A stretch of 64,000 nucleotides of DNA from CAYFVU01 sp964346645 (GCA_964346645.1 CAYFVU010000006.1:1-64000); one strand, 5' to 3'. Shown: positions 35,587 through 44,935, numbered from the stretch's first letter. Program-made: numbers and translations. The notes: generated by a model from the letters alone, not told the origin.

Positions 35587-36908
35587 CACCCCTCCCGGCT
35601 CTCTGCATTTTCACAGCGTCTGCTGACGGCCCGTTCGTGGGCGGCAAAGCCCTCATACTCCGCTAAGGCGGCCACGTGCGGTGCCATGCTTCTGTATCCC
35701 CCCTCTTCGGCGTAGATAACCGAGGAAAATTTCATGAAATCGCGTACGGAGACGGGAGAATAGGTCTTCGCGGCGCCGCCGGTGGGAAGGACCGCATTCG
35801 GTCCGGTCGAGTAGTTAGCGGCGGAGAAGGGGAGGTGCTCGCCTATCAGGATTTCCCCGGCGTTTCTAATCGACTCCATCGTGGCGAAGGGTTCGGCTGT
35901 CCTGATTTGCAGGTGCTCCGGTGCGAACTCGTTTACCAGCGCCGCCCCCTCCTCTATCGAATCCACTACGAGGATGCCTCCGTAGCGCGAGATCACCTCG
36001 GAGACGAAGCCCCTCCGCTCATCTGGGAGCTCGTCCGCAAACTCCCCGGCGTATCCCGCCACCCTCTCTGCGAAGTTCTGTGAGTCGGTGATGAGCAGGG
36101 CGCAGGAATCGGCCCCGTGTTCGGCCTCGACGAGGAGGTCGAGGGCGGTGGTTCTCGGATTACCCGAGCCGTCGGCGAGTATCATGGACTCCGAGGGGCC
36201 CGCCGGAAGGCCGGTATCTATCAGATGCGCAACCGCCCGTTTCGCCGCGCTCACGTAACGGCTGCCGGGACCTACTATCTTCAGCACCGGATCGACGCTC
36301 TCGGTCCCGTAGGCGAGGGCCGCGATCGCCTGAGCGCCGCCGATGCGGTAGACCCTCGTTACTCCCGTCAGGGATGCGGTGTAGAGGCAGCCGGGGTCTA
36401 TACTGCCGTCCTCGTTCGGCGGTGAGGCAACCGATACGTGCGGAACACCGGCGATGCCGGCGGGAACCGAGAGCATGTAGAGCATGGAGGGAAAGCTGCC
36501 GCGTCCCCTGGGAACGTAGAGCCCGGCCGAATCGATCGGCGTGCCACGTTCCGCCGCGAGTATACCCGGTCTTACCTGGCTGAACTCGAGCATCTCGGGG
36601 CGTCTGCTCCGGTAGAAGCGGCGCACATTCTCGACTGAGTACTCGATGGCCTCCTTTACCTCGTCCGAGAGCTCTTTCCCGGCCTGCGCGAACTCATCTC
36701 TCTCGACGGCAATCGGAAGATGCGAGATGTCTGCCGAATCGAACTTCTCGGTGAGCCGCCGCAGCGCATCATCACCGTTTTTGCGTACCGCCTCGATTAT
36801 CTCCTCGACCGAGGATTGCACCGCGTCGATGTCGGCCTCGCTTCTCCGGAGTAGCTCCTTCTTTTGCGCGTCGCTGAGACTGTTCCATTTCTTCGGGACT
36901 ATATTCAT
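35586..36908 (-). CDS. hisD: histidinol dehydrogenase
   Basis: This 440-residue zinc enzyme carries out the last two steps of histidine synthesis. Family motifs IDSAGLYVPRGRGSFPSMLYM, VYRIGGAQAIAALAYGTES, DLLVEAEHGADS, NEFAPEHLQIRT and GPNAVLPTGGAAKTYSPVSV are intact, including the Gln/His, Glu/His and Asp ligands. ATG has AAGGAA upstream. It is the first gene of a leftward run reaching to about 27973. The other his genes are not in the window. Confidence 0.96.
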   Translation of the reverse strand: MNIVPKKWNSLSDAQKKELLRRSEADIDAVQSSVEEIIEAVRKNGDDALRRLTEKFDSADISHLPIAVERDEFAQAGKELSDEVKEAIEYSVENVRRFYRSRRPEMLEFSQVRPGILAAERGTPIDSAGLYVPRGRGSFPSMLYMLSVPAGIAGVPHVSVASPPNEDGSIDPGCLYTASLTGVTRVYRIGGAQAIAALAYGTESVDPVLKIVGPGSRYVSAAKRAVAHLIDTGLPAGPSESMILADGSGNPRTTALDLLVEAEHGADSCALLITDSQNFAERVAGYAGEFADELPDERRGFVSEVISRYGGILVVDSIEEGAALVNEFAPEHLQIRTAEPFATMESIRNAGEILIGEHLPFSAANYSTGPNAVLPTGGAAKTYSPVSVRDFMKFSSVIYAEEGGYRSMAPHVAALAEYEGFAAHERAVSRRCENAESREG

Positions 36909-36980
36909 GGATGTTTCCTTGCGGTTGTAGATATCATGTCGATTCTTATCACCGTAGTATACCCGCCCGAGCAGGTCAAG

Positions 36981-37964
36981 CTACGTACTAGAAGATTTCC
37001 AGTCGTGGATCTGGGTAAAGAACTGATCCTTGAATGCCTCGGGCTCGAATGGCTCCTCCGGCAGGGGAAAGCTCCCGCCTGCCATGTGATAGTGTCCCCC
37101 TCCGGCTCCTCCTCGACGGCTCACGATCTGGGTGACGACTCCCGCCGCGTGGAGCTGCCTGTGCTCGTTTCTGGCCGACAGATATATTCCCTCTTCGTTC
37201 TTCGAGACGATGAGGGCGAAGTGCACCTCTTGAATGCTCAGCAGGAAGTCGCAGAGGATGCCCAGCAGGTTCGGATCGGCTCCCTCGGGGAGGAAGCAGA
37301 ACCCCGTTTCGTCGTAGATCACCAGGTTGTTCAGGAGCGCACGGTACTGATCCAGATCCCGGTACTGTATCTTGTTGCGGAGGACCATGGTTACGAATGC
37401 GATGTCGGCGATCGGGTAGGATGCGTTCAGCAATTCGATATCCGCAGGGTGGACTCCCCGGGTAAAGAAGGCGGTGTCGGTGTAGAGGCCGAGAAGGAAG
37501 GCAGATGCGACCGATTTGGACATCTCCTTGCCGAGCAGGTCGTAGTACTCCTTGATGATAGAAGAGCAGGAGCCGTAGTTCGCACGGATGTCCACGAAGG
37601 GTACATCGGTCGGTTCGGAGGAGGCGTGGTGATCTATCACGGCTATTTCGTCGCCGTTCAGATCGGTGACGTTCTTGTTTCCCTTGCAGCCGTCGACGAT
37701 GATGATGCCGTCTTCGTGAGCGAAGCTCAGCTTTTCGGACTGTTTCAGTTGAATGGCGAATTTTTCGATGAATGTCTTCAGCTCCCGGCGTCCGATAATG
37801 CCTTTGTAGGCGATGCTGCAGTTGATTCCCGAGGAGCTCAGGAGTTGAGAGAGCCCGTAGGCTGCGGCTATTGCATCATGGTCGGGAAAGTCATGGGGCT
37901 GAATCGTTATGCTCTTCTTTGTTTTACACAGCTCGATGAAATCGAGAAGACGCTCACGGGTCAT
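36981..37964 (-). CDS. DHH-family phosphoesterase (NrnA-like)
   Basis: This 327-residue DHH/DHHA1 protein has the Asp metal motif in HDFPDHDAIAAAYGL and the DHH motif in VIDHHASSE. The C-terminal DHHA1 substrate part has HRQLHAAGVVTQIVSRRGGAG and GGHYHMAGGSF. Such proteins degrade nanoRNA, pAp or cyclic dinucleotides. The start is the ATG with AAGGA 7 bases upstream; an ATG 12 codons earlier (38000) is possible but has no properly spaced site. It diverges from bpt. Confidence 0.85.
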   Translation of the reverse strand: MTRERLLDFIELCKTKKSITIQPHDFPDHDAIAAAYGLSQLLSSSGINCSIAYKGIIGRRELKTFIEKFAIQLKQSEKLSFAHEDGIIIVDGCKGNKNVTDLNGDEIAVIDHHASSEPTDVPFVDIRANYGSCSSIIKEYYDLLGKEMSKSVASAFLLGLYTDTAFFTRGVHPADIELLNASYPIADIAFVTMVLRNKIQYRDLDQYRALLNNLVIYDETGFCFLPEGADPNLLGILCDFLLSIQEVHFALIVSKNEEGIYLSARNEHRQLHAAGVVTQIVSRRGGAGGGHYHMAGGSFPLPEEPFEPEAFKDQFFTQIHDWKSSST

Positions 37965-38020
37965 GCCTCTATCCTTAGGTATATCTTCACCATCAGACAT
38001 ACCTCTATCATACAGGAGCT

Positions 38021-38042
38021 GCGGGGGGATTTCATCCCCCGC
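38021..38042. promoter_or_regulatory. GC-rich hairpin between divergent DHH and bpt genes
   Basis: GGGGGAT and ATCCCCC pair around a 3-base loop (TTC), with a further GC pair on each side after one bulged G. It lies in the 5' region of both genes and has no T tract, so it is more likely an operator or mRNA structure than a terminator. Confidence 0.45.
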
Positions 38043-38081
38043 ACTTGAAATCGGTAGGTATTTCTTCGAGTATGGGGGCAG

Positions 38082-38855
38082 ATGGTAAAAGGCGTACCCT
38101 TCGGCATACAGCAGACTCCCTGCCCCTATTTGGAGGGCAGAACCTTCTCCAGCGAGACGCTCTACGTCCCCGAGCTCGATGAGGAGGGGTTGGAGTCGCT
38201 TCTCTCGATAGGTTTTCGACATTTCGGCGCCACCTACTTTCGTCCGATCTGCGACAGTTGCGGGCGTTGTATTCCTCTGCGGGTCATCGTCTCCAGTTTT
38301 CGTTTTACCAGGAACAGGAGAAGGGTTTTGCGCAAGGTGGAGGGACTGAGCGTAGATCTCGTGGAACCGGTAGCCGACCGCGAAAAACACGAGCTCTACC
38401 TGCGCCACGGCGAGCGTTTCGATGTGGGCGCGAGCGACAGTTACGAGAGTTTCAAGGAGTCCTTTTTCCGGCAGGTGCCGTTTGGGCGGGTCTTGGAGGT
38501 GCGGCGTGATGGACGGTTGGTGGCGGCGAGTCACATGGATCTGACCAGGAGAGCGTTGTCCGCCGTTTACTGCTATTGGGATCCCGATGAGAGTAAACTC
38601 GGTCTCGGGACCTACTCCGTGCTCAAGGAGGTGGAGATCGCTTCGGAGAGGCGAATTCCTCATGTATATCTCGGTTACTACGTAGCCGAAAATCGGCATA
38701 TGAATTACAAGCTGCACTTCTACCCCAACGAGGCTCTGGTGCAGGAGGGGCGTTGGCTTCCATTCTACGACGAGGAGGGGAGGCTCGTCTCGCACGAGGT
38801 GCAGGCGCACGGTTTTCTTCCCGTGTTGAGAATCGAAGAGGAGAGTACCTCGTGA
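38082..38855 (+). CDS. bpt: leucyl/arginyl-tRNA-protein transferase (N-end rule, Bpt type)
   Basis: This 257-residue aminoacyl-tRNA-protein transferase tags N-terminal Asp or Glu with Leu, sending proteins to ClpS/ClpAP. The N-terminal Cys motif QTPCPYLEGRTFSSE, CDSCGRCIPLRV, the GNAT-like core YCYWDPDESKLGLGTYSVL and YLGYYVAENRHMNYK are typical. Length is normal. TTGAAA and GAGTAT, 17 bases apart, end 8 bases before the ATG and may be the promoter. A GGGGG tract just before the ATG may be the ribosome site instead. Confidence 0.92.
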   Translation: MVKGVPFGIQQTPCPYLEGRTFSSETLYVPELDEEGLESLLSIGFRHFGATYFRPICDSCGRCIPLRVIVSSFRFTRNRRRVLRKVEGLSVDLVEPVADREKHELYLRHGERFDVGASDSYESFKESFFRQVPFGRVLEVRRDGRLVAASHMDLTRRALSAVYCYWDPDESKLGLGTYSVLKEVEIASERRIPHVYLGYYVAENRHMNYKLHFYPNEALVQEGRWLPFYDEEGRLVSHEVQAHGFLPVLRIEEESTS

Positions 38856-38898
38856 TCGGAATGAATGCAGGAGTGTACACGTAGAAGTGAAAGTCTGC

Positions 38899-38927
38899 TT
38901 GTCTTCTGCGGAACGGTACGCTATAGT
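38899..38927 (+). promoter_or_regulatory. sigma-70-type promoter of the first acyl-CoA synthetase
   Basis: TTGTCT and TATAGT are 17 bases apart, about 60 bases before the ATG. The leader carries a small CGGCA/TGCCG inverted repeat and a strong AAGGAGG ribosome site. Confidence 0.6.
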
Positions 38928-38988
38928 GTCCTAATAACGGCACGGCTTTGCCGAGCGGCACCGCAGCGCATGAAAGGAGGAAGTGAAG

Positions 38989-40713
38989 ATGAAAAGAGAC
39001 GAGAAACCATGGAGATTTCTCGAGGAGTATAGAGGTTCCCATTTCGAGGGAGAGTGGCCCACACTGGTCGAGCTGTTCTCTATAAACAGCGAACGGTTTC
39101 CCCAGCGGCGCTGTTTCTCTATTTACGACCCCGACAACATCTTTCTGACCTACAAGGAGGCACAGGAGAAGATCCGACAGGTTGCCAACTATCTGGTAAA
39201 ACTCGGCGTCTCCTACGGTGACAGAGTTGCGGTCTCCGGCAAGAACTCCCCTGAGTGGACCATTGCCTACCTTTCGGTTCTTTATGCCGGAGGAATAGTG
39301 GTGCCGGTCGACTATCAGCTCAAGTCTGAGGAGATCACCAGATACATTTCTCACAGCAAATCGAAGATCCTCTTCGTGGACGAGGAGAAGTACGATGAGA
39401 TCGATAGCGACGGCAAGGCGGGAGTGCAAAAGAGGATTTCACTCTCGAAGAAGCGTGAGAACTACATCCTCGACATCGAGGAGAACGAGGATCTCCCGAG
39501 GACACTCCCAAAGGAGGAAGATCTCGCCGCCATACTCTACACCTCGGGTACCACCGGCACGCCGAAGGGTGTAATGCTGACCCATAAGAACTTCGTCAGC
39601 GACTGCTTTCTCGCGCAGGCGAATATGAACATCTTCCACACCGACGTGTTCTATGCTCTTCTCCCTCTTCACCACTCCTACACGATGCTCGCCGTCTTCA
39701 TCGAAGCAATTTCCGTCGGTGCGGAGATCGTTTTCGCCAAGAAGCTTGTGGTAAAACAGATCCTGAAGGATCTGCACCAGGGGCAGGTTACGATGTTTCT
39801 CGCCATTCCGATGCTCTTCAACAAGATGCTGAAGGGACTGCTCAGAGGAATACGAGAGAAGGGTATCCTCGTGTATGGTCTGATTCGCGGACTCATGACG
39901 ATCAGCGGCATCATAAAGAAGACCTTAAGAGTGAATCCGGGAAAGGTGATGTTCAAGGGAATCTTGAAGAAGCTGTCGCTGGACACCAACCGTATATGTA
40001 TCTGCGGAGGGGGGCCTTTACCATCATCCACCTTCCGGCTCTTCAACCAGCTCGGGATCGATTTCGTCCAGGGCTACGGTCTTACGGAGACTTCGCCGAT
40101 CATCACCCTCAATCCCATAGACCATTACAAACTGACCTCTGTGGGAAAGGTGATCCCGCAGACCGAGATGAAGATCATCGAAGCGGACGAGGACGGAAAC
40201 GGAGAGATCGTCGTGAAGGGGCCGATGGTCATGCAGGGCTACTACCACAACGAGGAGGCGACTAAAGAGGCCTTCACGGAGGACGGCTGGTTCCTCACCG
40301 GCGATGTCGGACACCTCGACCACGAGAATTACCTCTACCTCACCGGTCGCGCCAAGTCCCTTATCGTAACCGAGGGGGGAAAGAACGTCTTTCCCGAGGA
40401 GATCGAGGACCACTTCCAGCTCTACGATGAGATCGAGCAGATCATGGTCAAGGGTTATCTCCTCGATGAGAAGATGCGGACCGAGGGAATAGAGGCCTAC
40501 GTGTACCCAAACTTCGACCACTTCAGCAACAACGACAACGGCGAGGTAAAACGCGAGGAGATAGAGAAGCGCATAAGGGAGATCGTTCGCGAGGTCAACG
40601 TCGATCTTCTTCCCTACAAGAGAATAGGGAAGGTGACGCTTCTCGACGAGCCGATGGAGATGACCACCACCAAGAAGATAAAACGGCACAGAGTCTCTAC
40701 CTCTGAGGAGTAG
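38989..40713 (+). CDS. long-chain acyl-CoA synthetase-type AMP-forming ligase
   Basis: This 574-residue ANL-family enzyme activates a carboxylic acid with ATP and then CoA. The P-loop is YTSGTTGTPKGVMLTH, followed by GYGLTETSPI, GWFLTGDVGHLD and the catalytic C-terminal region NVFPEEIED with TTTKKIKRH. Long-chain fatty acid is the likely substrate but is not proved. ATG rather than the GTG two codons earlier fits AAGGAGG. A second related gene lies at 49394. The exported transglutaminase-like gene follows after 8 bases. Confidence 0.9.
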   Translation: MKRDEKPWRFLEEYRGSHFEGEWPTLVELFSINSERFPQRRCFSIYDPDNIFLTYKEAQEKIRQVANYLVKLGVSYGDRVAVSGKNSPEWTIAYLSVLYAGGIVVPVDYQLKSEEITRYISHSKSKILFVDEEKYDEIDSDGKAGVQKRISLSKKRENYILDIEENEDLPRTLPKEEDLAAILYTSGTTGTPKGVMLTHKNFVSDCFLAQANMNIFHTDVFYALLPLHHSYTMLAVFIEAISVGAEIVFAKKLVVKQILKDLHQGQVTMFLAIPMLFNKMLKGLLRGIREKGILVYGLIRGLMTISGIIKKTLRVNPGKVMFKGILKKLSLDTNRICICGGGPLPSSTFRLFNQLGIDFVQGYGLTETSPIITLNPIDHYKLTSVGKVIPQTEMKIIEADEDGNGEIVVKGPMVMQGYYHNEEATKEAFTEDGWFLTGDVGHLDHENYLYLTGRAKSLIVTEGGKNVFPEEIEDHFQLYDEIEQIMVKGYLLDEKMRTEGIEAYVYPNFDHFSNNDNGEVKREEIEKRIREIVREVNVDLLPYKRIGKVTLLDEPMEMTTTKKIKRHRVSTSEE

Positions 40714-40721
40714 CTTAGGAC

Positions 40722-41909
40722 TTGAAAATCGGGAGAGAGCCGGTCGGGCTGCTGCAGCTGCTGACACTCATCCTCCTCGCGGCTGTTCCCTTCAGCCTGG
40801 AGGCGGAGTGGCGTTCGGGACCGCTCGGTAAGGTCTACATCAACCTTCCGGCGGGATGGAAGATACACGAGGTGAGGGATGACAAGGTCACCGCCACCAA
40901 CAAGGCGGAGGAGGCCTTCTTCATCCTTCGCTACTACGACGGTGAGCGATTTTCGCAGAGGCGCCCATTCGACGACTTCGTCCGCGGCGAGCTCGGAGCC
41001 GAGGCGGACGGAGGAGAACCCTTCGTCTATGCCGGCAGAGAAGCCTCTTTCGGCGAGGTCGATTTCCTGAAGGACGGGTCGCGCTACGCAGGCTTCCTCC
41101 TGACACTAGAGGGGCACGATATCGATCTGAGCGCGCTAGCATTTACTTCGGCTTCCGGTGGAGAGGCCTACCGGGACATGCTCATCTCCGTGATAGACAG
41201 CGTCTCCATCGGACACTCCGGTATCGTTCACCCCGGCCCGGTCAGCAGTTACGAGAGTCCCTACCCATCCGAGCGCGATGAGCTCTACAGCTTCGAGTTC
41301 GAAAAACGGAAAATACCCGTAGTCATGGGCTCGCACGAGCTCGGTGCCTCTCAGGAGCTCATTGAGCGGGAAGCGCGCCTCCTCTCACTCTACGGCGGCA
41401 CGGAATACGCGGTAGATGCGTGGAAACGCTACTACCGGCTCCTCTACCGGGACCTCTACGCCCGAACCGCGCCCATATTCACCTCTCTGCGCCACCACGT
41501 GTTCGACGGCAAGGAATCGGAGACCGAGATAGCCGAGAGGCTCCTGAGTTGGCTGCAGACCTTCGAGTACCGGCGAATCGAGACGATGTCCGACTGTATC
41601 TCGCCCCTCAAGGCCGCGGTCGGCAAGGTGGGTGACTGCGATTCTCGGGGCCTGCTCTACGTCATTCTGCTCCACTATTTCGACATAGACGCCATACTCA
41701 TGGTCTCTTCGGTCTATGCGCACAGCATGGCGGCGGTAGACATCGAGGGGGAGGGCGCCCGGTTTCCACTCGAAGGAGTCAAGTATCTGGTGGCCGAGAC
41801 GACCGACGATGTGGAGATCGGGCGCATCGACAGGAGCATGTCCAATACCAACGCGTGGATAGGGATAGATTTTATCCGATTCAGCGGTACCACGATCGAG
41901 CCCGAGTGA
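40722..41909 (+). CDS. exported transglutaminase-like (cysteine protease fold) protein
   Basis: This 395-residue protein has an N-terminal signal peptide (about 1-26, LLQLLTLILLAAVPFSLEA). The C-terminal region has a transglutaminase-like triad: Cys in GKVGDCDSRGLLYVILL, His in SVYAHSMAAVD and an acidic residue in YLVAETTDDVEIG. The middle (about 30-200) is not recognised. Start is TTG, the only reasonable one, 8 bases behind the acyl-CoA synthetase gene, so they are probably co-transcribed. The catalytic call rests on motifs only. Confidence 0.78.
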   Translation: MKIGREPVGLLQLLTLILLAAVPFSLEAEWRSGPLGKVYINLPAGWKIHEVRDDKVTATNKAEEAFFILRYYDGERFSQRRPFDDFVRGELGAEADGGEPFVYAGREASFGEVDFLKDGSRYAGFLLTLEGHDIDLSALAFTSASGGEAYRDMLISVIDSVSIGHSGIVHPGPVSSYESPYPSERDELYSFEFEKRKIPVVMGSHELGASQELIEREARLLSLYGGTEYAVDAWKRYYRLLYRDLYARTAPIFTSLRHHVFDGKESETEIAERLLSWLQTFEYRRIETMSDCISPLKAAVGKVGDCDSRGLLYVILLHYFDIDAILMVSSVYAHSMAAVDIEGEGARFPLEGVKYLVAETTDDVEIGRIDRSMSNTNAWIGIDFIRFSGTTIEPE

Positions 41910-41938
41910 AAAGCGACCCCGAATAATGGAGGAGACAC

Positions 41939-43201
41939 ATGGAACACACAACGGCAGCTGATTTTTCTCTCACGCGTATTCCTGCCCTGCGTTTCGGTGC
42001 GGGGCGCGCAGCCTCGATCGGCGAGTATGTGCGGCAGCTCGGCGGAACGAGACCGGTACTCATTACCGGCGGCGAATCCTACCGGCGTTTGCAGATACGG
42101 AATGACATAGAGGGCGCTCTCGCGGAGTTGGATCGAGGTTATGAGCGCTTTTCCGTTTCCGGCGAGCCGAGTCCGGACAGCGTAGATACGATACGCGATC
42201 ACGCAGTCTCGGCCGGAGCAGACATCGTGGTGGCCGTTGGTGGAGGAAGTGTCCTCGACACGGGAAAGGCGGTAGCGGCTATGTGCGTACACAGCGGCAG
42301 TGTTGAGGAGTACCTCGAGGGAGTGGGGGACAAGAAGCCGGAGGGTATCCGGCTCCCCCTCATCGCAGTTCCTACGACCGCCGGCACGGGTTCGGAGGTC
42401 ACGAAGAATGCGGTCATCAGCCGTGTGGGAAAGGGGGGCTACAAGAAGTCGCTGAGACACGATGCCTTCGTCGCCGACATGGCGGTGATAGACCCGCGGG
42501 CCGGGCTGAGCGCGCCCCCGCAGGTTACCGCAGCGGCGGGAATGGACGCGGTTACCCAACTTCTCGAAGCCTATGTCTCTACGGGAGCGAACCCGTTCAC
42601 CGACGCAATTGCCGTAGACGGGCTGAGGAGGGCCGGCACGGCGCTCTCTCGCACCGTACACGACGGAGGCGATCTCGAGGCGAAAACCGAGATGGCCTAT
42701 GCAGCCTATCTCTCCGGCATAGTGCTGGCGAATGCCGGACTCGGATTGGTCCATGGGTATGCCTCGAGCCTCGGGGCGCTGCATCCCGTGCCGCACGGGG
42801 TCGTATGCGCGATCCTCGTGGGACCTACGACCAGGGCGGTGGCGGATGCGCTCGCCTCCGCTACCGACGAGGCCTCCCTCTTCGCTCTGGAGAAGTACGC
42901 CCATGCGGCGGCGGTCCTCGAGGGTGCCCCTTCGCCCTACACCGGCTCCACCCGTTCGGGCCTCGCAGAGGCGGAGCTCGATCAGGAGGATAAGAGAGAG
43001 CAGTTGCGGGGACAGGCTCTGCGTCTTGCCTCGATATTAGAAGGGTGGCGGGAGGAGTTTTCCTTACCGAGTCTCGCCGACTACGGCTTTTCCGAAGAGG
43101 AACTCCGTTCGAGCGGAGCGGCCGCGGGTCTCAAGAAGACCCCCGCGGCACTCTCCGACGAGGAGAAATCGCAGATCGCGATCAGCTCTGTTCGAGCTTG
43201 A
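41939..43201 (+). CDS. iron-containing alcohol dehydrogenase
   Basis: The 420-residue group III alcohol dehydrogenase has the NAD-binding motif VVAVGGGSVLDTGKAVAAM, PTTAGTGSEVTKNAVI and the metal-binding region AAAGMDAVTQLLEAY plus HGYASSLGALHPVPHGVV, with its three His. Ligands look complete. GGAGGAG precedes the ATG. The substrate (ethanol, butanol, a diol) is not determined. The 3' end overlaps the convergent PPi-PFK gene by 20 bases. C-terminal residues include an insert before KREQLRGQALR. Confidence 0.92.
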   Translation: MEHTTAADFSLTRIPALRFGAGRAASIGEYVRQLGGTRPVLITGGESYRRLQIRNDIEGALAELDRGYERFSVSGEPSPDSVDTIRDHAVSAGADIVVAVGGGSVLDTGKAVAAMCVHSGSVEEYLEGVGDKKPEGIRLPLIAVPTTAGTGSEVTKNAVISRVGKGGYKKSLRHDAFVADMAVIDPRAGLSAPPQVTAAAGMDAVTQLLEAYVSTGANPFTDAIAVDGLRRAGTALSRTVHDGGDLEAKTEMAYAAYLSGIVLANAGLGLVHGYASSLGALHPVPHGVVCAILVGPTTRAVADALASATDEASLFALEKYAHAAAVLEGAPSPYTGSTRSGLAEAELDQEDKREQLRGQALRLASILEGWREEFSLPSLADYGFSEEELRSSGAAAGLKKTPAALSDEEKSQIAISSVRA

Positions 43202-44837
43202 TGGACATGGGCGGCTGATTGCAGACTTCGTCCGGCCCGAAGTACTGAATGGCCCCGGGATATGCGTAGCTCGTCTTCAACGCCCACTCGCCTCGGTTTG
43301 CGGCAAAGGTCTTGAAGGGCTTGCCGTCGAGGTCGACCATCGCCTTCTTTATGACCGGTTTCATCTTTCCGTGCCGCCTCTCGAGATTCATCATCATGGT
43401 AATCGGTATACCGCCGGGAACCCACTGCTCCGCCGTCTGCGAGAGGTTGCGGATAGAGGTGATGTATCCGGTCAGGCCGAAGGAGATGAGCAGGTAAGCG
43501 TTGTAGCCGAGGGCGTAGGTGTAGTTCGCATCGAAGTTGGAGGGAAAAGCGGCTCTGCCCTCGTAGCCGAAGAAGTGGTGCTGGGTGCTGAACTTCCCCT
43601 TGAACTCCCCCTGCGCCTTCAACTCGTTGAGTCTGTCCTCGGTCATTTCGATGAGGAGCTTTTCCGTCTCGATGCGCGAGACCTGCACGTTTCCGTGGGG
43701 GTCCCGGTCCATCAGCAGCTGGCGCTGGATGTTGTTCGGCAGCGTGCTGAAGACATAGCTGGTGTCCCTCGAGAGATTCTTGTTGACCCACTCGGATTGA
43801 TCCTCGAAGGTGTGAAGGGTGGAGAAGTAGTTCGCGTGTTCGGCGAGAATAGTGTTGAGCTCGGAGATGAGGCTCTTCATCTCCGGAATCGACTCGATGA
43901 GCCCCTCGGGAATCAGCACGAGGCCGAAGTCCTCCCCCTCTTCGCTCCGTTTCACTACCGTCTGCACTATGTGTTCGACCAGCTCGTTGAGGGTGGTGTG
44001 CTCCCTCTCTACTTCCTCGGAGATGAAGGCGATGTTCGGCTGTGTGCGCAGGGCGCACTCGAGGCCGATATGGCTGGCGCTACGTCCCATCAACTTTATG
44101 AAGTGCCAGTACTTCTTTGCAGAGTTGGCGTCGCGCTCGATGTTGCCGATGAGCTCAGCGTAGGTCTTCGTGGCAGTGTCGAAACCGAAGGAGATCTCGA
44201 CATCCTCGTTCTTCAGATCTCCGTCGATGGTCTTGGGGACGCCGATAACGGTGATGTCCGTCTCCGTCTTTACGAAGTACTCGGCGAGGAGCGCCGCATT
44301 GGTGTTGCTGTCGTCGCCGCCGATGATCACGATCGCGGAGATCCCCCTCTTCTTGCAGATCTCTGCGCTCTGGGCGAACTGTTCTTCGGTCTCTATCTTG
44401 GTTCTTCCCGAGCCGATCATGTCGAAACCGCCGGTGTTGCGGAACTGATCTATGTAGTCTTCGGTCAGTTCAATGGCCCTGTTTTCGAGTATCCCCGAAG
44501 GTCCGTGGAGAAAACCGAAGAGCTTGGAGTCGGGATTCGAAGCCTTCATTGCGTCGAAGATACCTGCAATCACGTTGTGTCCGCCCGGAGCCTGACCTCC
44601 CGACAGCACGACACCGATGTGTATGGGCTCCGTTCTGGGAGAAGACTCCCCGGTGGCAAAGCGGACAGGGGGACGTCCATACGTTTCGGAGAAGATCTCT
44701 TTGAGCTTGCCCTGGTCGCCGAGTGATTCGGTCTCTTTGCCGAACTCGGGTGTGAGGGTGGAGATATCTTTCTGGAGCATTGCGGGAAGAACGGGTTGAT
44801 ACTTGTACCTGACGTGTTGAAGTGGTGAGTACTTCAT
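43182..44837 (-). CDS. pyrophosphate-dependent 6-phosphofructokinase (long type)
   Basis: This 551-residue PFK uses PPi, not ATP: the site reads VIIGGDDSNTNAALLAEYF (Asp for the Gly of ATP enzymes) and GVPKTIDGDLKNEDV (Lys in place of Gly). GLECALRTQPN and GYEGRAAFPSNFDANYTYA are typical of the long clade in spirochaetes, plants and Chlamydiae. ATG has AAAGGAG 6 bases upstream; the frame extends 24 codons upstream without a ribosome site. PPi-PFK makes glycolysis reversible at this step. Confidence 0.95.
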   Translation of the reverse strand: MKYSPLQHVRYKYQPVLPAMLQKDISTLTPEFGKETESLGDQGKLKEIFSETYGRPPVRFATGESSPRTEPIHIGVVLSGGQAPGGHNVIAGIFDAMKASNPDSKLFGFLHGPSGILENRAIELTEDYIDQFRNTGGFDMIGSGRTKIETEEQFAQSAEICKKRGISAIVIIGGDDSNTNAALLAEYFVKTETDITVIGVPKTIDGDLKNEDVEISFGFDTATKTYAELIGNIERDANSAKKYWHFIKLMGRSASHIGLECALRTQPNIAFISEEVEREHTTLNELVEHIVQTVVKRSEEGEDFGLVLIPEGLIESIPEMKSLISELNTILAEHANYFSTLHTFEDQSEWVNKNLSRDTSYVFSTLPNNIQRQLLMDRDPHGNVQVSRIETEKLLIEMTEDRLNELKAQGEFKGKFSTQHHFFGYEGRAAFPSNFDANYTYALGYNAYLLISFGLTGYITSIRNLSQTAEQWVPGGIPITMMMNLERRHGKMKPVIKKAMVDLDGKPFKTFAANRGEWALKTSYAYPGAIQYFGPDEVCNQPPMSIKLEQS

Positions 44838-44935
44838 AACGACTCCTTTGTAATGGTCTTGACTATCGATTTGCCCTCTAGTCTTATACGGATTGCATGT
44901 ATCAGTCAAGGCAAGTGAGAATACGGGCGGAGCAT

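Noticed and set aside
36864..38048. Open frame of 394 codons on the plus strand
   Set aside because: It is antisense to the DHH phosphoesterase and hisD. No start signal and no motif.
37965..38810. Long upstream extension of the DHH phosphoesterase frame
   Set aside because: It runs antisense through bpt. The internal ATG with AAGGA gives a normal-length DHH protein.
43371..44726. Open frame of 451 codons on the plus strand
   Set aside because: It is fully antisense to the PPi-PFK gene, which has all family motifs. No domain in the antisense product.
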